A DNA stretch of 24,098 nt, from positions 1-24,098 of the forward strand of contig DESG01000123.1 of assembly GCA_002361175.1 (NCBI GenBank). The letters run 5' to 3'. Shown here piece after piece: positions 14,939 through 23,777 of the stretch (positions are counted from its first letter, which is position 1; every line of letters starts with the position of its first letter). Origin of the DNA: Lachnoclostridium sp. UBA3320 (lineage in GTDB: Bacteria; Bacillota; Clostridia; Lachnospirales; Lachnospiraceae). The notes below the pieces were generated by a model. The model was not told the origin of the DNA. It saw only the letters and a list, made by a program, of their open reading frames with translations, and searched no databases. A program made the translations under genes and the position numbers.

Positions 14939-15215
14939 TGTGGATAACTTATCCACTTATCCACATTTTTTTGTGGATAACTATTTTTACTAAATTTTTC
15001 CAAAAAAATAATGTGGATAACTATATACTTATCCACAAGTTATTAACAAGTTATCCACATAGTTATCCACATCGATAAAGCCAGTAATTTCTAAGGCCGA
15101 AGGTACTTATCCACATATCCACAGCCCCTACTGCTACTGCTGCTGTAATTATATATATATTATGTTGTATAGCACCCATGGACACTATACGGATACTAGA
15201 AAGGAGTTATCCACA
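14939..15215. other. oriC: oriC, right DnaA-box cluster between dnaA and dnaN
   Basis: Nine exact TTATCCACA boxes. Plus-oriented starts: 14957, 15029, 15051, 15063, 15107, 15207. Minus-oriented starts: 14939, 14972, 15012. Near matches lie at 14949 (TTATCCACT) and 15115 (ATATCCACA). The first box begins directly after the dnaA stop codon and the last touches the dnaN ATG. With the left cluster this forms a bipartite origin of the Bacillus kind with dnaA in between. Confidence 0.95.
15107..15170. other. origin unwinding element: tandem DnaA boxes, DnaA-trios, AT-rich tract
   Basis: Two abutting boxes (15107-15115 exact, 15115-15123 one mismatch) are followed by GCCCC, then six triplets CTA CTG CTA CTG CTG CTG at 15128-15145, then an AT-rich tract at 15146-15170. 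In B. subtilis the same order (boxes, GC-rich spacer, trios read on one strand, AT-rich DNA) is the basal unwinding system where DnaA engages single-stranded DNA. Identification is by this match in layout. Confidence 0.85.
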
Positions 15216-16319
15216 ATGACTATAACATGTGAAAAATCAAAACTGCTAGAAGGTATAAATATTGTACTAAAAGCTGTACCTAATAAATCTACAATGGAAA
15301 TACTAAACTGTGTTGTCATTGAAGCAAAAAATAATACAATAAAATTTATAGCTAATGACCTTGAAATTGGTATTGAAACTATTATAGAGGGCAATATTGC
15401 AAAAGAAGGTTTAGTTGCTGTAAGTGCTAAGTTATTTTCTGAGATTATACGTAAACTTCCTTCTGGTGATGTTAGAATTAAAGAAAACGACAATTACTCG
15501 TTAAGTATAAGCTGTGGTAAAGCAAAGTTTAATATTCCTGCAAAGCCTGCTGAAGAATTTCCATTTCTTCCACAAATCAGCAAAGAGAAAAAGGTTGTTA
15601 TTTCACAGTTTACATTAAAAGAAATAATTAGACAGACAGTATTTTCTATATCCGACAACGAAAATACAAAAGTTATGACAGGAGAATTACTTGAAATACA
15701 TGGTTCAGAACTAAAGATAGTTTCTTTAGACGGACATCGTATTTCCATAAGAAAAATAATGCTTAAAAATTCATATGAAGATGTAAGTGTTATTATTCCT
15801 GGCAAAACTCTAAATGAAATTGTTAAGATACTTACAGGTGGACGAGATGATGAAGTAAATGTTTTCTTTACTGACAAACATGTATTATTTGAATTTGGCA
15901 ACACGATTGTTCTTTCAAGGCTTATAGAAGGAGAATATTATAAAATTGACAGAATGTTATCAAGTGACTATGAAACAAAGGTTACTGTCAATAAAAGAGA
16001 AATGCTTGACTGTATTGATAGAACTACTTTGCTTATCAAAGAGTCTGAGAAAAAGCCTGTGATAATTGACGTAAAAGATGACAGTATAGGATTTGCTATT
16101 AATTCATCAATAGGTTCTATGGATGAAGAAATTGACGCAGTAAAAGAAGGAAAAGATATTCTTATCGGTTTTAATCCAAGGTTTCTTATAGATGCGCTTA
16201 GAGTAATTGACGAGGAAGAAATAACTATGTATATGATAAATCCTAAAGCACCATGCTTTATTAGAGATAAAGATGAGATGTATATTTACTTGATTCTTCC
16301 TGTTAATTTTAATATTTAA
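15216..16319 (+). CDS. dnaN: DNA polymerase III beta subunit (sliding clamp)
   Basis: A 367-residue beta clamp that encircles DNA as a dimer and tethers the replicative polymerase and many partners. The opening MTITCEKSKLLEGINIVLKAV, the segment KFIANDLEIGIET and the C-terminal FNPRFLIDAL, followed by an ending near YLILPVNF, are family hallmarks covering the three clamp folds. A longer reading from 15162 adds 18 residues from the origin region. The ATG at 15216 has AAAGGAG 9 nt upstream and gives the usual N-terminus, so I use it. The 9-nt spacer is itself an exact DnaA box. Transcription probably comes from dnaA, because I see no strong promoter in the gap. Confidence 0.97.
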   Translation: MTITCEKSKLLEGINIVLKAVPNKSTMEILNCVVIEAKNNTIKFIANDLEIGIETIIEGNIAKEGLVAVSAKLFSEIIRKLPSGDVRIKENDNYSLSISCGKAKFNIPAKPAEEFPFLPQISKEKKVVISQFTLKEIIRQTVFSISDNENTKVMTGELLEIHGSELKIVSLDGHRISIRKIMLKNSYEDVSVIIPGKTLNEIVKILTGGRDDEVNVFFTDKHVLFEFGNTIVLSRLIEGEYYKIDRMLSSDYETKVTVNKREMLDCIDRTTLLIKESEKKPVIIDVKDDSIGFAINSSIGSMDEEIDAVKEGKDILIGFNPRFLIDALRVIDEEEITMYMINPKAPCFIRDKDEMYIYLILPVNFNI

Positions 16320-16338
16320 ACTGGAGGTTTAAAATATT

Positions 16339-16566
16339 ATGACAAATATACAAATTAGTGATGAGTATATTAAACTAGGGCAGGCATTAAAACTTGCAGC
16401 ACTTGTTTCATCAGGTATTGAAGCCAAAGTCGTTATACAAGATGGTAAGGTAAAAGTAAATGGCATGACAGATACAAGGAGAGGTAAAAAACTTTATCCT
16501 AGTGATGTCTTTGAATATAATGGACAGCAAATTCGTGTTGAAAGTACAGGGGAACATAAAAGGTGA
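16339..16566 (+). CDS. yaaA: S4-domain RNA-binding protein YaaA/RlbA type
   Basis: A 75-residue protein that is almost entirely one S4 domain: IKLGQALKLAALVSSGIEAKVVIQDGKVKVNG followed by RRGKKLYPSD. S4 domains bind structured RNA; this origin-linked member is usually annotated as ribosome maturation protein RlbA or YaaA, with its exact role unclear. GGAGG lies upstream of the ATG. Its stop codon overlaps the recF GTG start by 4 bases (GTGA), indicating translational coupling in the dnaN-recF operon. Confidence 0.9.
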   Translation: MTNIQISDEYIKLGQALKLAALVSSGIEAKVVIQDGKVKVNGMTDTRRGKKLYPSDVFEYNGQQIRVESTGEHKR

Positions 16567-17651
16567 AGATTAATTCTATTGAAGTTGGCAGTTTTAGAAA
16601 TTATGACAGCGCAAAACTAGAATTTCACAATCATACAAATATACTTTATGGTGACAATGCACAAGGAAAAACGAATATCCTTGAAGCTGTTTTTTTATGT
16701 GGTACTACAAAGTCACATAAAGGCAGCAAAGACAAAGAACTTATAAAACTTGGACATGATGAAGCGCATATACAGATGTTTATTGAAAAAAAAGGAGTTG
16801 TACACAAAATAGATATGCATCTGCGTCAAAATAAGGCAAAGGGAATTGCGATTGATGGAGTTCCTATAAAGCGTTCAAGTGAACTCCTTGGACTTGTAAA
16901 TATAATTTTTTTCTCACCAGAAGATTTAAAAATTGTAAAAAATGGACCATCTGAACGGAGACGTTTTATAAACCTTGAGTTGTCACAACTTGATAAAGTT
17001 TATCTGTATGAGCTGGGAGAATACAATAAAGCTCTTATACAGAGAAATAAGCTATTAAAACAGATTTATTATAAACCATCTCTTGTTGACACGCTTGATA
17101 TATGGGATGACAAATTAGTTGAGTGTGGTTCAAAAGTTATTGTTTCAAGAGAAAATTTTATAAAAAAATTGTCCGTCATAACAAGGCAAATTAATGAAAT
17201 TCTTACAGGCAACAAGGAACATATACAACTAGTATATGAACCTGATATTACAGCAGATATTTTTTTAGATAGTTTAAAAAAAGCGAGAGAAAAAGATTTA
17301 CACATGTTAGTTACAAATGTAGGACCACATCGAGATGATTTGTGTTTTATGAATAATGGTGTAGACATAAGGAGATATGGTTCCCAAGGACAACAAAGAA
17401 CTTGTGCTCTGTCTTTAAAGCTTGCTGAAATAGAGCTTGTAAAAGAGGTCATGAATGATACACCTGTACTTTTATTGGACGATGTTTTGTCTGAATTAGA
17501 CAGAAATAGGCAAAACTATTTATTAGATAGTATTGACAATATACAAACCATAATAACGTGTACAGGTCTTGAAGAATTTATTGAAAAAAGACTTGTATTA
17601 GATAAAGTTTTTTGTATATCAAATGGTACTGTCAGGCTAGAAAAACAATAG
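16563..17651 (+). CDS. recF: DNA replication and repair protein RecF
   Basis: A 362-residue SMC-like ATPase. RecF, with RecO and RecR, loads RecA at single-strand gaps and stalled forks. Walker A GDNAQGKT is at 30-37. The ABC-type signature segment GSQGQQRTCALSLKLAE and Walker B PVLLLDDVLSELD are in the C-terminal third. N-terminal FRNYDSAKLEF is typical. The start is GTG at 16563, overlapping the stop of the upstream S4 gene. Length is normal. Confidence 0.97.
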   Translation: MKINSIEVGSFRNYDSAKLEFHNHTNILYGDNAQGKTNILEAVFLCGTTKSHKGSKDKELIKLGHDEAHIQMFIEKKGVVHKIDMHLRQNKAKGIAIDGVPIKRSSELLGLVNIIFFSPEDLKIVKNGPSERRRFINLELSQLDKVYLYELGEYNKALIQRNKLLKQIYYKPSLVDTLDIWDDKLVECGSKVIVSRENFIKKLSVITRQINEILTGNKEHIQLVYEPDITADIFLDSLKKAREKDLHMLVTNVGPHRDDLCFMNNGVDIRRYGSQGQQRTCALSLKLAEIELVKEVMNDTPVLLLDDVLSELDRNRQNYLLDSIDNIQTIITCTGLEEFIEKRLVLDKVFCISNGTVRLEKQ

Positions 17652-17665
17652 AAAGAGAGGGAATT

Positions 17666-19588
17666 ATGGGAACAGAAGTAAATGGCGAATATGGAGCTGA
17701 CCAAATTCAGATTTTGAAAGGTTTGGAGGCAGTGCGCAAAAGACCAGGTATGTACATTGGCAGTACATCGTTACGTGGACTTCATCATTTGGTATATGAA
17801 ATTGTGGATAATTCCGTAGATGAAGCTTTGGCTGGATATTGTACAGAGATAGAAGTGACAATTAACAAAGGAAATTCTGTATGTGTAATTGACAATGGAA
17901 GAGGCATTCCTATTGGCATAAACAAAAAGGCTGGCAAATCAGCAGTAGAAGTAGTATTTACAATGCTGCATGCTGGTGGCAAGTTTGGTGGTGGAGGTTA
18001 TAAAGTGTCAGGAGGCTTACATGGTGTAGGTGCATCCGTTGTCAATGCACTTTCTGAATGGCTTGAAGTAACTGTACACAAAGACGGAAAGAAATACAAT
18101 CAAAGATATGAACGTGGAAAGGTAATCTATCCTTTAAGGGAAGCTGGCGAAACTAAAAAGACTGGCACAGAGGTAGTATTTTTACCCGATAACACAATAT
18201 TTGAAGACACAGTATTTGACTTTGAAACGTTAAGAGAACGTCTACGTGAAATAGCATTTCTTACTAAAGGGCTTAAAATAACACTGATAGATAAAAGGCA
18301 AGAAGAGAATAAAATTCGCACATTCCACTACGAAGGCGGTATTAAGGAATATGTTGAATATCTAAATAAAAGCCAAAATCCACTGTATGAGGACGTTATC
18401 TACTGTGAGGGACAGCGGAAAGATATATATGTGGAAGTTGCAATGCAGCACAATGATTCCTATCAGGACAGCACTTACAGCTTTGTCAATAATATTATAA
18501 CACCAGAAGGCGGTACACATCTTGCTGGCTTTAAAAATGCACTTACCAAAACTTTTAATGACTATGCAAGAAAAAATAAACTTCTAAAAGAAAATGAGTC
18601 AAATCTCTCAGGAGAAGATATAAGAGAAGGGCTTGCTGCTATTATAAGCATAAAGATAGGCGAACCCCAGTTTGAGGGACAGACAAAGCAAAAGCTTGGC
18701 AATAGTGAGGCAAGAGGTGCAGTTGATTCTGTAGTAACAGAACAGTTGACATATTACCTTGAGCAAAATCCTGCTACAGCAAGAATAATATGCGACAAGG
18801 CAATTCTTGCACAAAGAGCAAGAGATGCTGCACGTAAGGCAAGGGATTTGACTAGGCGAAAGACTGCACTAGATAGCACGGCACTTCCTGGCAAGCTTGC
18901 TGATTGCAGTGACAAAAATCCTGAGAATTGTGAGATATATATAGTTGAGGGTGATTCTGCTGGAGGAAGTGCAAAGACTGCGAGAAACAGAGCGACACAA
19001 GCTATACTTCCACTTCGTGGTAAGATACTGAATGTAGAAAAATCACGTCTTGATAAAATTCTTGTCAATAATGAGATAAAGGCAATGATTACAGCTTTTG
19101 GTACGGGCATAGGTGATGACTTTGATATAACAAAATTGCGTTATAATAAAATTGTTATTATGACAGATGCTGATGTTGATGGTGCACACATAGCTACATT
19201 AATGCTTACATTCTTGTATAGATTTATGCCAGAACTTATAAGACAAGGGCATGTCTATCTTGCACAGCCTCCATTATTTAAAGTTGAGAAAAATAAAATG
19301 GTTCGCTATGCTTATGATGACGATGAATTAAATCAGATACTTACAGAGATAGGTCGTGATGGCAATAATAAGATACAGCGTTATAAAGGTCTTGGAGAGA
19401 TGGATGCAGACCAGTTATGGGAGACAACTATGGATCCTGAGAAAAGAATACTTCTGCGTGTAAATGTAGATAGAGATTCTGAAACAGAGATAGATGTGGT
19501 ATTTAATACACTTATGGGAGATAAAGTTGAACCAAGGCGTGAATTTATTGAAACTAATGCAAAGTTTGTGAAGAATTTGGACGTGTAA
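17666..19588 (+). CDS. gyrB: DNA gyrase subunit B
   Basis: A 640-residue GyrB. Gyrase introduces negative supercoils using ATP. The GHKL ATPase region begins with LEAVRKRPGMYIGST and contains EIVDNSVDEA, DNGRGIP and GGLHGVGASVVNALS. The TOPRIM region has YIVEGDSAGGSAK and MTDADVDGAHI, and the tail has RYKGLGEMDADQLWETTMDP. A longer reading from 17612 overlaps recF; the ATG at 17666 has GAGAGGG just upstream and gives the usual N-terminus. Its length suits a GyrB without the extra insert of some Gram-negatives. gyrA follows 29 bp later. Confidence 0.97.
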   Translation: MGTEVNGEYGADQIQILKGLEAVRKRPGMYIGSTSLRGLHHLVYEIVDNSVDEALAGYCTEIEVTINKGNSVCVIDNGRGIPIGINKKAGKSAVEVVFTMLHAGGKFGGGGYKVSGGLHGVGASVVNALSEWLEVTVHKDGKKYNQRYERGKVIYPLREAGETKKTGTEVVFLPDNTIFEDTVFDFETLRERLREIAFLTKGLKITLIDKRQEENKIRTFHYEGGIKEYVEYLNKSQNPLYEDVIYCEGQRKDIYVEVAMQHNDSYQDSTYSFVNNIITPEGGTHLAGFKNALTKTFNDYARKNKLLKENESNLSGEDIREGLAAIISIKIGEPQFEGQTKQKLGNSEARGAVDSVVTEQLTYYLEQNPATARIICDKAILAQRARDAARKARDLTRRKTALDSTALPGKLADCSDKNPENCEIYIVEGDSAGGSAKTARNRATQAILPLRGKILNVEKSRLDKILVNNEIKAMITAFGTGIGDDFDITKLRYNKIVIMTDADVDGAHIATLMLTFLYRFMPELIRQGHVYLAQPPLFKVEKNKMVRYAYDDDELNQILTEIGRDGNNKIQRYKGLGEMDADQLWETTMDPEKRILLRVNVDRDSETEIDVVFNTLMGDKVEPRREFIETNAKFVKNLDV

Positions 19589-19617
19589 ATTGACTTTATA
19601 AAGGAATGGAGACTATA

Positions 19618-22104
19618 ATGGACGAAAAGATTTTTGACAAAATAAATGAAGTTGATTTAAAAAAGACCATGGAAGAATCATACATAGATTATGCTATGTC
19701 TGTTATTGCTTCAAGGGCACTTCCAGATGTAAGAGATGGTCTTAAACCTGTACAAAGGCGTATTTTGTATGCTATGATTGAACTTAATAATGGACCTGAT
19801 AAGCCACACCGTAAATGTGCACGTATTGTGGGTGATACCATGGGTAAATATCATCCACATGGAGATAGTTCTATTTATGGAGCATTGGTAAATCTTGCAC
19901 AAGAGTGGTCAACACGTTATCCATTAGTAGATGGCCATGGCAATTTTGGCTCTGTAGACGGAGATGGTGCTGCGGCAATGCGTTATACAGAGGCAAGGCT
20001 TAGTAAGATTTCAATGGAGATGCTTGCTGATATAAATAAAGACACAGTTGAATTTGAACCTAACTTTGATGAAACTGAAAAAGAGCCAACAGTTCTTCCA
20101 TCAAGGTTTCCAAATTTACTGGTAAATGGCACATCAGGCATCGCTGTTGGCATGGCAACTAATATACCTCCGCATAATCTAAGGGAAGTAATATATGGTG
20201 TTTTAAAGATTATTGAAAATATACAAAAAGATAAAGAGACAACTATGGAGGAGATACTTGAAATAATAAAAGGACCTGATTTTCCAACAGGTGCGCAAAT
20301 ACTTGGAACAAAAGGAATAGAAGAAGCATATAGAACAGGAAGAGGTAAAATTCGTGTACGTGCAGTTTCAAATATTGAGCCTATGGACAATGGCAAGAAT
20401 CGTATTGTCATAACAGAACTTCCTTATATGGTCAATAAGGCAAGACTTATTGAAAAAATATCAGAACTCCATCGTGATAAAAAAGTAGATGGTATTACAG
20501 ATTTACGTGATGAAACTAACAGGGAAGGTATGAGAATATGTATTGAGCTAAGAAGAGATGTAAATCCTAATATTGTTCTTAATCAACTGTATAAACACAC
20601 ACAGCTTCAGGATACTTTTGGTGTAATTATGCTTGCACTTGTCAAAAACCAGCCTGTTGTTATGAATATTTTACAGATGCTTAAATATTATCTTGAGCAT
20701 CAAGAAGAAGTTGTTACACGCCGTACAAAATATGAGCTTAACAAGGCAGAAGAAAGAGCACATATCCTTAAAGGAATGTTAATAGCACTTGACAATATTG
20801 ATGAAGTTATATCTATTGTGCGTTCATCTAAAAGTACACCTGTGGCAAAGGAAGGACTTACGAAAAAGTTTTCTTTAGATGATGTACAGGCACAGGCTAT
20901 TGTTGATATGCGTCTTAGAGCACTTACTAGCATGGAAAGAGAAAAGATTGAAGGCGAATACAGCGATTTAGAGCAAAAGATATCAGAGTATAAAGAAATA
21001 CTTTTAGACCGCAATGTACTTCTTGACGTAATTAAGAAAGAGATTATTGAGATATCTGATAAATATGGCGATGACAGGAAAACCTCTATAGGACATGATG
21101 AATATGATATATCTGTTGAAGACCTTATTACAAAAGAAAATACAATTATTACAATGACAAAGCTTGGATATATTAAGCGTATGTCAGTTGACAACTTTAA
21201 AAGCCAACACAGAGGCGGCAAAGGCATCAAAGGCATGGATACTATAGATGATGACTATATAGAGCGCATGGTGATGACAACTACGCATCATGAGATTATG
21301 TTCTTTACTAATACTGGACGTGTTTACAGACTTAAAGCTTATGAAATACCTGAAAGCGGCAGAACAGCAAGAGGCACTGCTATAATTAACCTTATCCAGC
21401 TTATGCCAGGTGAACACATTACTGCAATGGTTACAATGAGTGAGCTTGATGAAGAGACATATTTATTTATGGCAACTAAGAAAGGACTTGTTAAAAAGAC
21501 CCTTATAAGTGAATACAAGAATATAAAAAAATCAGGATTGCAGGCAATAAATCTGCGTGAGGATGATGAGCTTATTGAAGTAAAAATCACAAATGATAAA
21601 AAAGATATAATTATGGTTACAAAGCAAGGACAGTGCATAAGGTTTAATGAGAAAGATGTAAGGGCAACTGGACGTACATCTATGGGTGTAATAGGTATGA
21701 ACCTTTCTTATGACGATGAAGTAGTTGCAATGCAGCTTAACACTCAAGGACAGTATCTGCTTTTTGTTTCTGAATTTGGCATGGGCAAGCGTACTGATAC
21801 AGATGAATTTCCAGTGCAGCACCGTGGCGGCAAAGGCATTAAATGTTACAAGATTACAGAAAGAACTGGTAATGTTGTTGCTGCTAAAGCAATCAATGAA
21901 GAAAATGAGGTTATGATTATCAATACAGAGGGAATTATTATACAGCTTATGGTAAAAGAAGTTTCAATACTTGGGCGTATAACATCTGGCGTCAAACTTA
22001 TTGATATGGACTTTGAGAAAAAGGATATAGTGGTTGCAAGTATGACGAGAGTACGTGATACAATTACAAATAATAGTACAAGGTCTGAAGGAGAGACAGA
22101 ATGA
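19618..22104 (+). CDS. gyrA: DNA gyrase subunit A
   Basis: An 828-residue GyrA, the DNA-cleaving subunit. The catalytic Tyr is Y123 in AAAMRYTEARL. The quinolone-determining region reads HPHGDSSIYGAL: S84 aligns with E. coli S83, and G88 aligns with E. coli D87. The C-terminal beta-pinwheel carries the GyrA box as QHRGGKGIKGM, and a second QHRGGKGIKCY lies further on. An upstream ATG at 19606 is possible, but GGAG at 19608-19611 is well placed (6 nt) for the ATG at 19618. Its stop codon overlaps the start of the fumarase alpha gene. Confidence 0.96.
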   Translation: MDEKIFDKINEVDLKKTMEESYIDYAMSVIASRALPDVRDGLKPVQRRILYAMIELNNGPDKPHRKCARIVGDTMGKYHPHGDSSIYGALVNLAQEWSTRYPLVDGHGNFGSVDGDGAAAMRYTEARLSKISMEMLADINKDTVEFEPNFDETEKEPTVLPSRFPNLLVNGTSGIAVGMATNIPPHNLREVIYGVLKIIENIQKDKETTMEEILEIIKGPDFPTGAQILGTKGIEEAYRTGRGKIRVRAVSNIEPMDNGKNRIVITELPYMVNKARLIEKISELHRDKKVDGITDLRDETNREGMRICIELRRDVNPNIVLNQLYKHTQLQDTFGVIMLALVKNQPVVMNILQMLKYYLEHQEEVVTRRTKYELNKAEERAHILKGMLIALDNIDEVISIVRSSKSTPVAKEGLTKKFSLDDVQAQAIVDMRLRALTSMEREKIEGEYSDLEQKISEYKEILLDRNVLLDVIKKEIIEISDKYGDDRKTSIGHDEYDISVEDLITKENTIITMTKLGYIKRMSVDNFKSQHRGGKGIKGMDTIDDDYIERMVMTTTHHEIMFFTNTGRVYRLKAYEIPESGRTARGTAIINLIQLMPGEHITAMVTMSELDEETYLFMATKKGLVKKTLISEYKNIKKSGLQAINLREDDELIEVKITNDKKDIIMVTKQGQCIRFNEKDVRATGRTSMGVIGMNLSYDDEVVAMQLNTQGQYLLFVSEFGMGKRTDTDEFPVQHRGGKGIKCYKITERTGNVVAAKAINEENEVMIINTEGIIIQLMVKEVSILGRITSGVKLIDMDFEKKDIVVASMTRVRDTITNNSTRSEGETE

Positions 22105-22943
22105 GGAATATTTCAACAGATTTAATTACAAAGAATATTAAAGAAATGTGTATAGATGCAAATTATTTGATTTCATCTGATGTAAAAAAAGCAATTCTTA
22201 ATTCAGTTTCTTCTGAAAGTGGGGAAATCGGAAAAAATATACTTGTGCAATTAAGGAAAAATATGGATATCGCTGAAACAGAAAATATACCAGTTTGTCA
22301 GGACACTGGCATGGCTGTTGTATTTTTAAAAATAGGACAGGATATACATATAGAGGGCTGTGCATTAGAAGATGCAGTTAATGAAGGCATAAGACAGGGC
22401 TATAAAGAGGGATATTTAAGGAAATCAGTAGTAAAAGACCCTTTAATACGCCAAAATACTAATGACAATACACCAGGTATAATCTATTATGAGATTGTGC
22501 CTGGTGATAAAATTGAAATTACTGTTGCACCAAAAGGATTTGGCAGTGAAAATATGAGCCGTATATATATGTTAAAGCCTGCTGATGGTATAGAAGGTGT
22601 AAAAGATGCAATTATTGAAACAGTGAAAATGGCAGGCCCTAATGCATGTCCACCTTTTGTTATAGGTGTTGGTATAGGCGGCACATTTGAAAAATGTGCA
22701 CTTCTTGCAAAAAAAGCTCTGTTAAGGGATGTTAATTCACATAATAGTATCAGCTATATCAGCCAGCTAGAAGATGAACTTCTGGAAAAAATTAATAATC
22801 TTGGAATTGGACCTGGAGGGCTTGGAGGCAGTACAACAGCACTTGGAATTAATATTGAAGTATATCCAACGCATATAGCAGGACTTCCTGTTGCAATAAA
22901 TATGTGCTGTCATGTAAATAGGCATAAAACACGGGTGATATAA
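22101..22943 (+). CDS. class I fumarate hydratase, alpha (N-terminal) subunit
   Basis: A 280-residue protein matching the N-terminal half of iron-sulfur fumarases, which interconvert fumarate and malate. Likely [4Fe-4S] ligands are C66 (PVCQDTG), C183 (GPNACPPF) and C269 or C270 (NMCCHVNRH); their spacing resembles that of one-chain class I enzymes. GFGSENMSRIYML and GIGPGGLGGSTTALG are also family motifs. The related L-tartrate dehydratase TtdA cannot be fully excluded. Its ATG overlaps the gyrA stop codon (ATGA), so it is cotranscribed with gyrase and probably translationally coupled. The beta subunit follows 19 bp later. Confidence 0.9.
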   Translation: MRNISTDLITKNIKEMCIDANYLISSDVKKAILNSVSSESGEIGKNILVQLRKNMDIAETENIPVCQDTGMAVVFLKIGQDIHIEGCALEDAVNEGIRQGYKEGYLRKSVVKDPLIRQNTNDNTPGIIYYEIVPGDKIEITVAPKGFGSENMSRIYMLKPADGIEGVKDAIIETVKMAGPNACPPFVIGVGIGGTFEKCALLAKKALLRDVNSHNSISYISQLEDELLEKINNLGIGPGGLGGSTTALGINIEVYPTHIAGLPVAINMCCHVNRHKTRVI

Positions 22944-22962
22944 TTATTTTTGGAGGTTTGAC

Positions 22963-23505
22963 ATGGAAAAATATATAACAGCCCCTATTTCAGATGATGT
23001 AGTGAATGAATTATATGCAGGTGATTTTGTATATATAACAGGTATAATCTACAGTGCAAGAGATGCTGCACATAAAAGGTTGTATGAAGCACTGCAGAAA
23101 AAGAGAGAAATACCATTTGAATTGAAAAATAATATTATATACTATATGGGACCTTCTCCAGCTAGAGAGGGTCAAATAATTGGTTCTGCTGGACCTACTA
23201 CAAGCAGCAGAATGGATAAATATACACCATTATTGTTAGAAAAAGGTCTTAAAGGAATGATTGGAAAGGGCAGACGTTCAGAAGAAGTAATTGACTCTAT
23301 GAACAAAAATAATGCAGTATACTTTGCTGCAATAGGCGGAGCAGGTGCATTATTATCTAAATGTATAAAAAAATCAGAAGTGATTGCTTATGATGATTTA
23401 GGAACAGAAGCAATAAGAAAACTTGAAGTTGAAAACTTTCCTGTAATAGTGGTAGCAGATAATAAAAAAAATAATTTGTATAATAAAGTGCTGAATAAGG
23501 AATAA
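22963..23505 (+). CDS. class I fumarate hydratase, beta (C-terminal) subunit
   Basis: A 180-residue partner of the upstream alpha subunit, equivalent to the C-terminal half of one-chain class I fumarase. Conserved segments are ITGIIYSARDAAHKRL, GPSPAREGQIIGSAGPTTSS, GMIGKG, AIGGAGALLSKCI and YDDLGTEAI. These build part of the active site. TGGAGG precedes the ATG. No clear terminator follows; the 23506-23588 stretch is AT-rich with only weak symmetry. Confidence 0.9.
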   Translation: MEKYITAPISDDVVNELYAGDFVYITGIIYSARDAAHKRLYEALQKKREIPFELKNNIIYYMGPSPAREGQIIGSAGPTTSSRMDKYTPLLLEKGLKGMIGKGRRSEEVIDSMNKNNAVYFAAIGGAGALLSKCIKKSEVIAYDDLGTEAIRKLEVENFPVIVVADNKKNNLYNKVLNKE

Positions 23506-23588
23506 TGCTATTATGCATATTAATTAAACAGAAAAATGTTACTATTTAGCCTTTAATAATAAAAATTTTAAAATTTTAAAAAAAAGTG

Positions 23589-23617
23589 TTGACAACTTAC
23601 AAAAGCTTTGTTAGAAT
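23589..23617 (+). promoter_or_regulatory. tRNA-Ser promoter
   Basis: TTGACA at 23589-23594, a 17-bp spacer and TAGAAT at 23612-23617. A perfect -35 and near-perfect -10 lie about 33 bp before the mature tRNA. Confidence 0.85.
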
Positions 23618-23650
23618 AGTCTTTGTTCGGCGGCGAGATTGCCAGATATT

Positions 23651-23738
23651 GGAGAAATACTCAAGAGGCTGAAGAGGCGCCCCTGCTAAGGGTGTAGGTC
23701 GTTTACGCGGCGCGAGGGTTCAAATCCCTCTTTCTCCG
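23651..23738 (+). tRNA. tRNA-Ser (anticodon GCU)
   Basis: The acceptor stem GGAGAAA pairs with TTTCTCC (23731-23737), with discriminator G at 23738. The anticodon stem CGCCC/GGGTG encloses loop CTGCTAA, so the anticodon is GCT at 23685-23687, reading AGC/AGU serine codons. The T arm has GGTTCAAAT, and the long variable arm expected of serine tRNAs is present. The 3' CCA is not encoded. Confidence 0.95.
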
Positions 23739-23777
23739 TTGCAGCAAAAAATATTTTTCGACAAATTAAAAAAAGTA

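Noticed and set aside
15494..15904. 136-residue reading frame antisense to dnaN
   Set aside because: A shadow of the conserved dnaN coding sequence, with no independent support.
20700..21236. 178-residue reading frame antisense to gyrA
   Set aside because: It is Ser- and Ile-rich, with no recognisable motif and no ribosome binding site considered convincing, and lies fully opposite a highly conserved gene.
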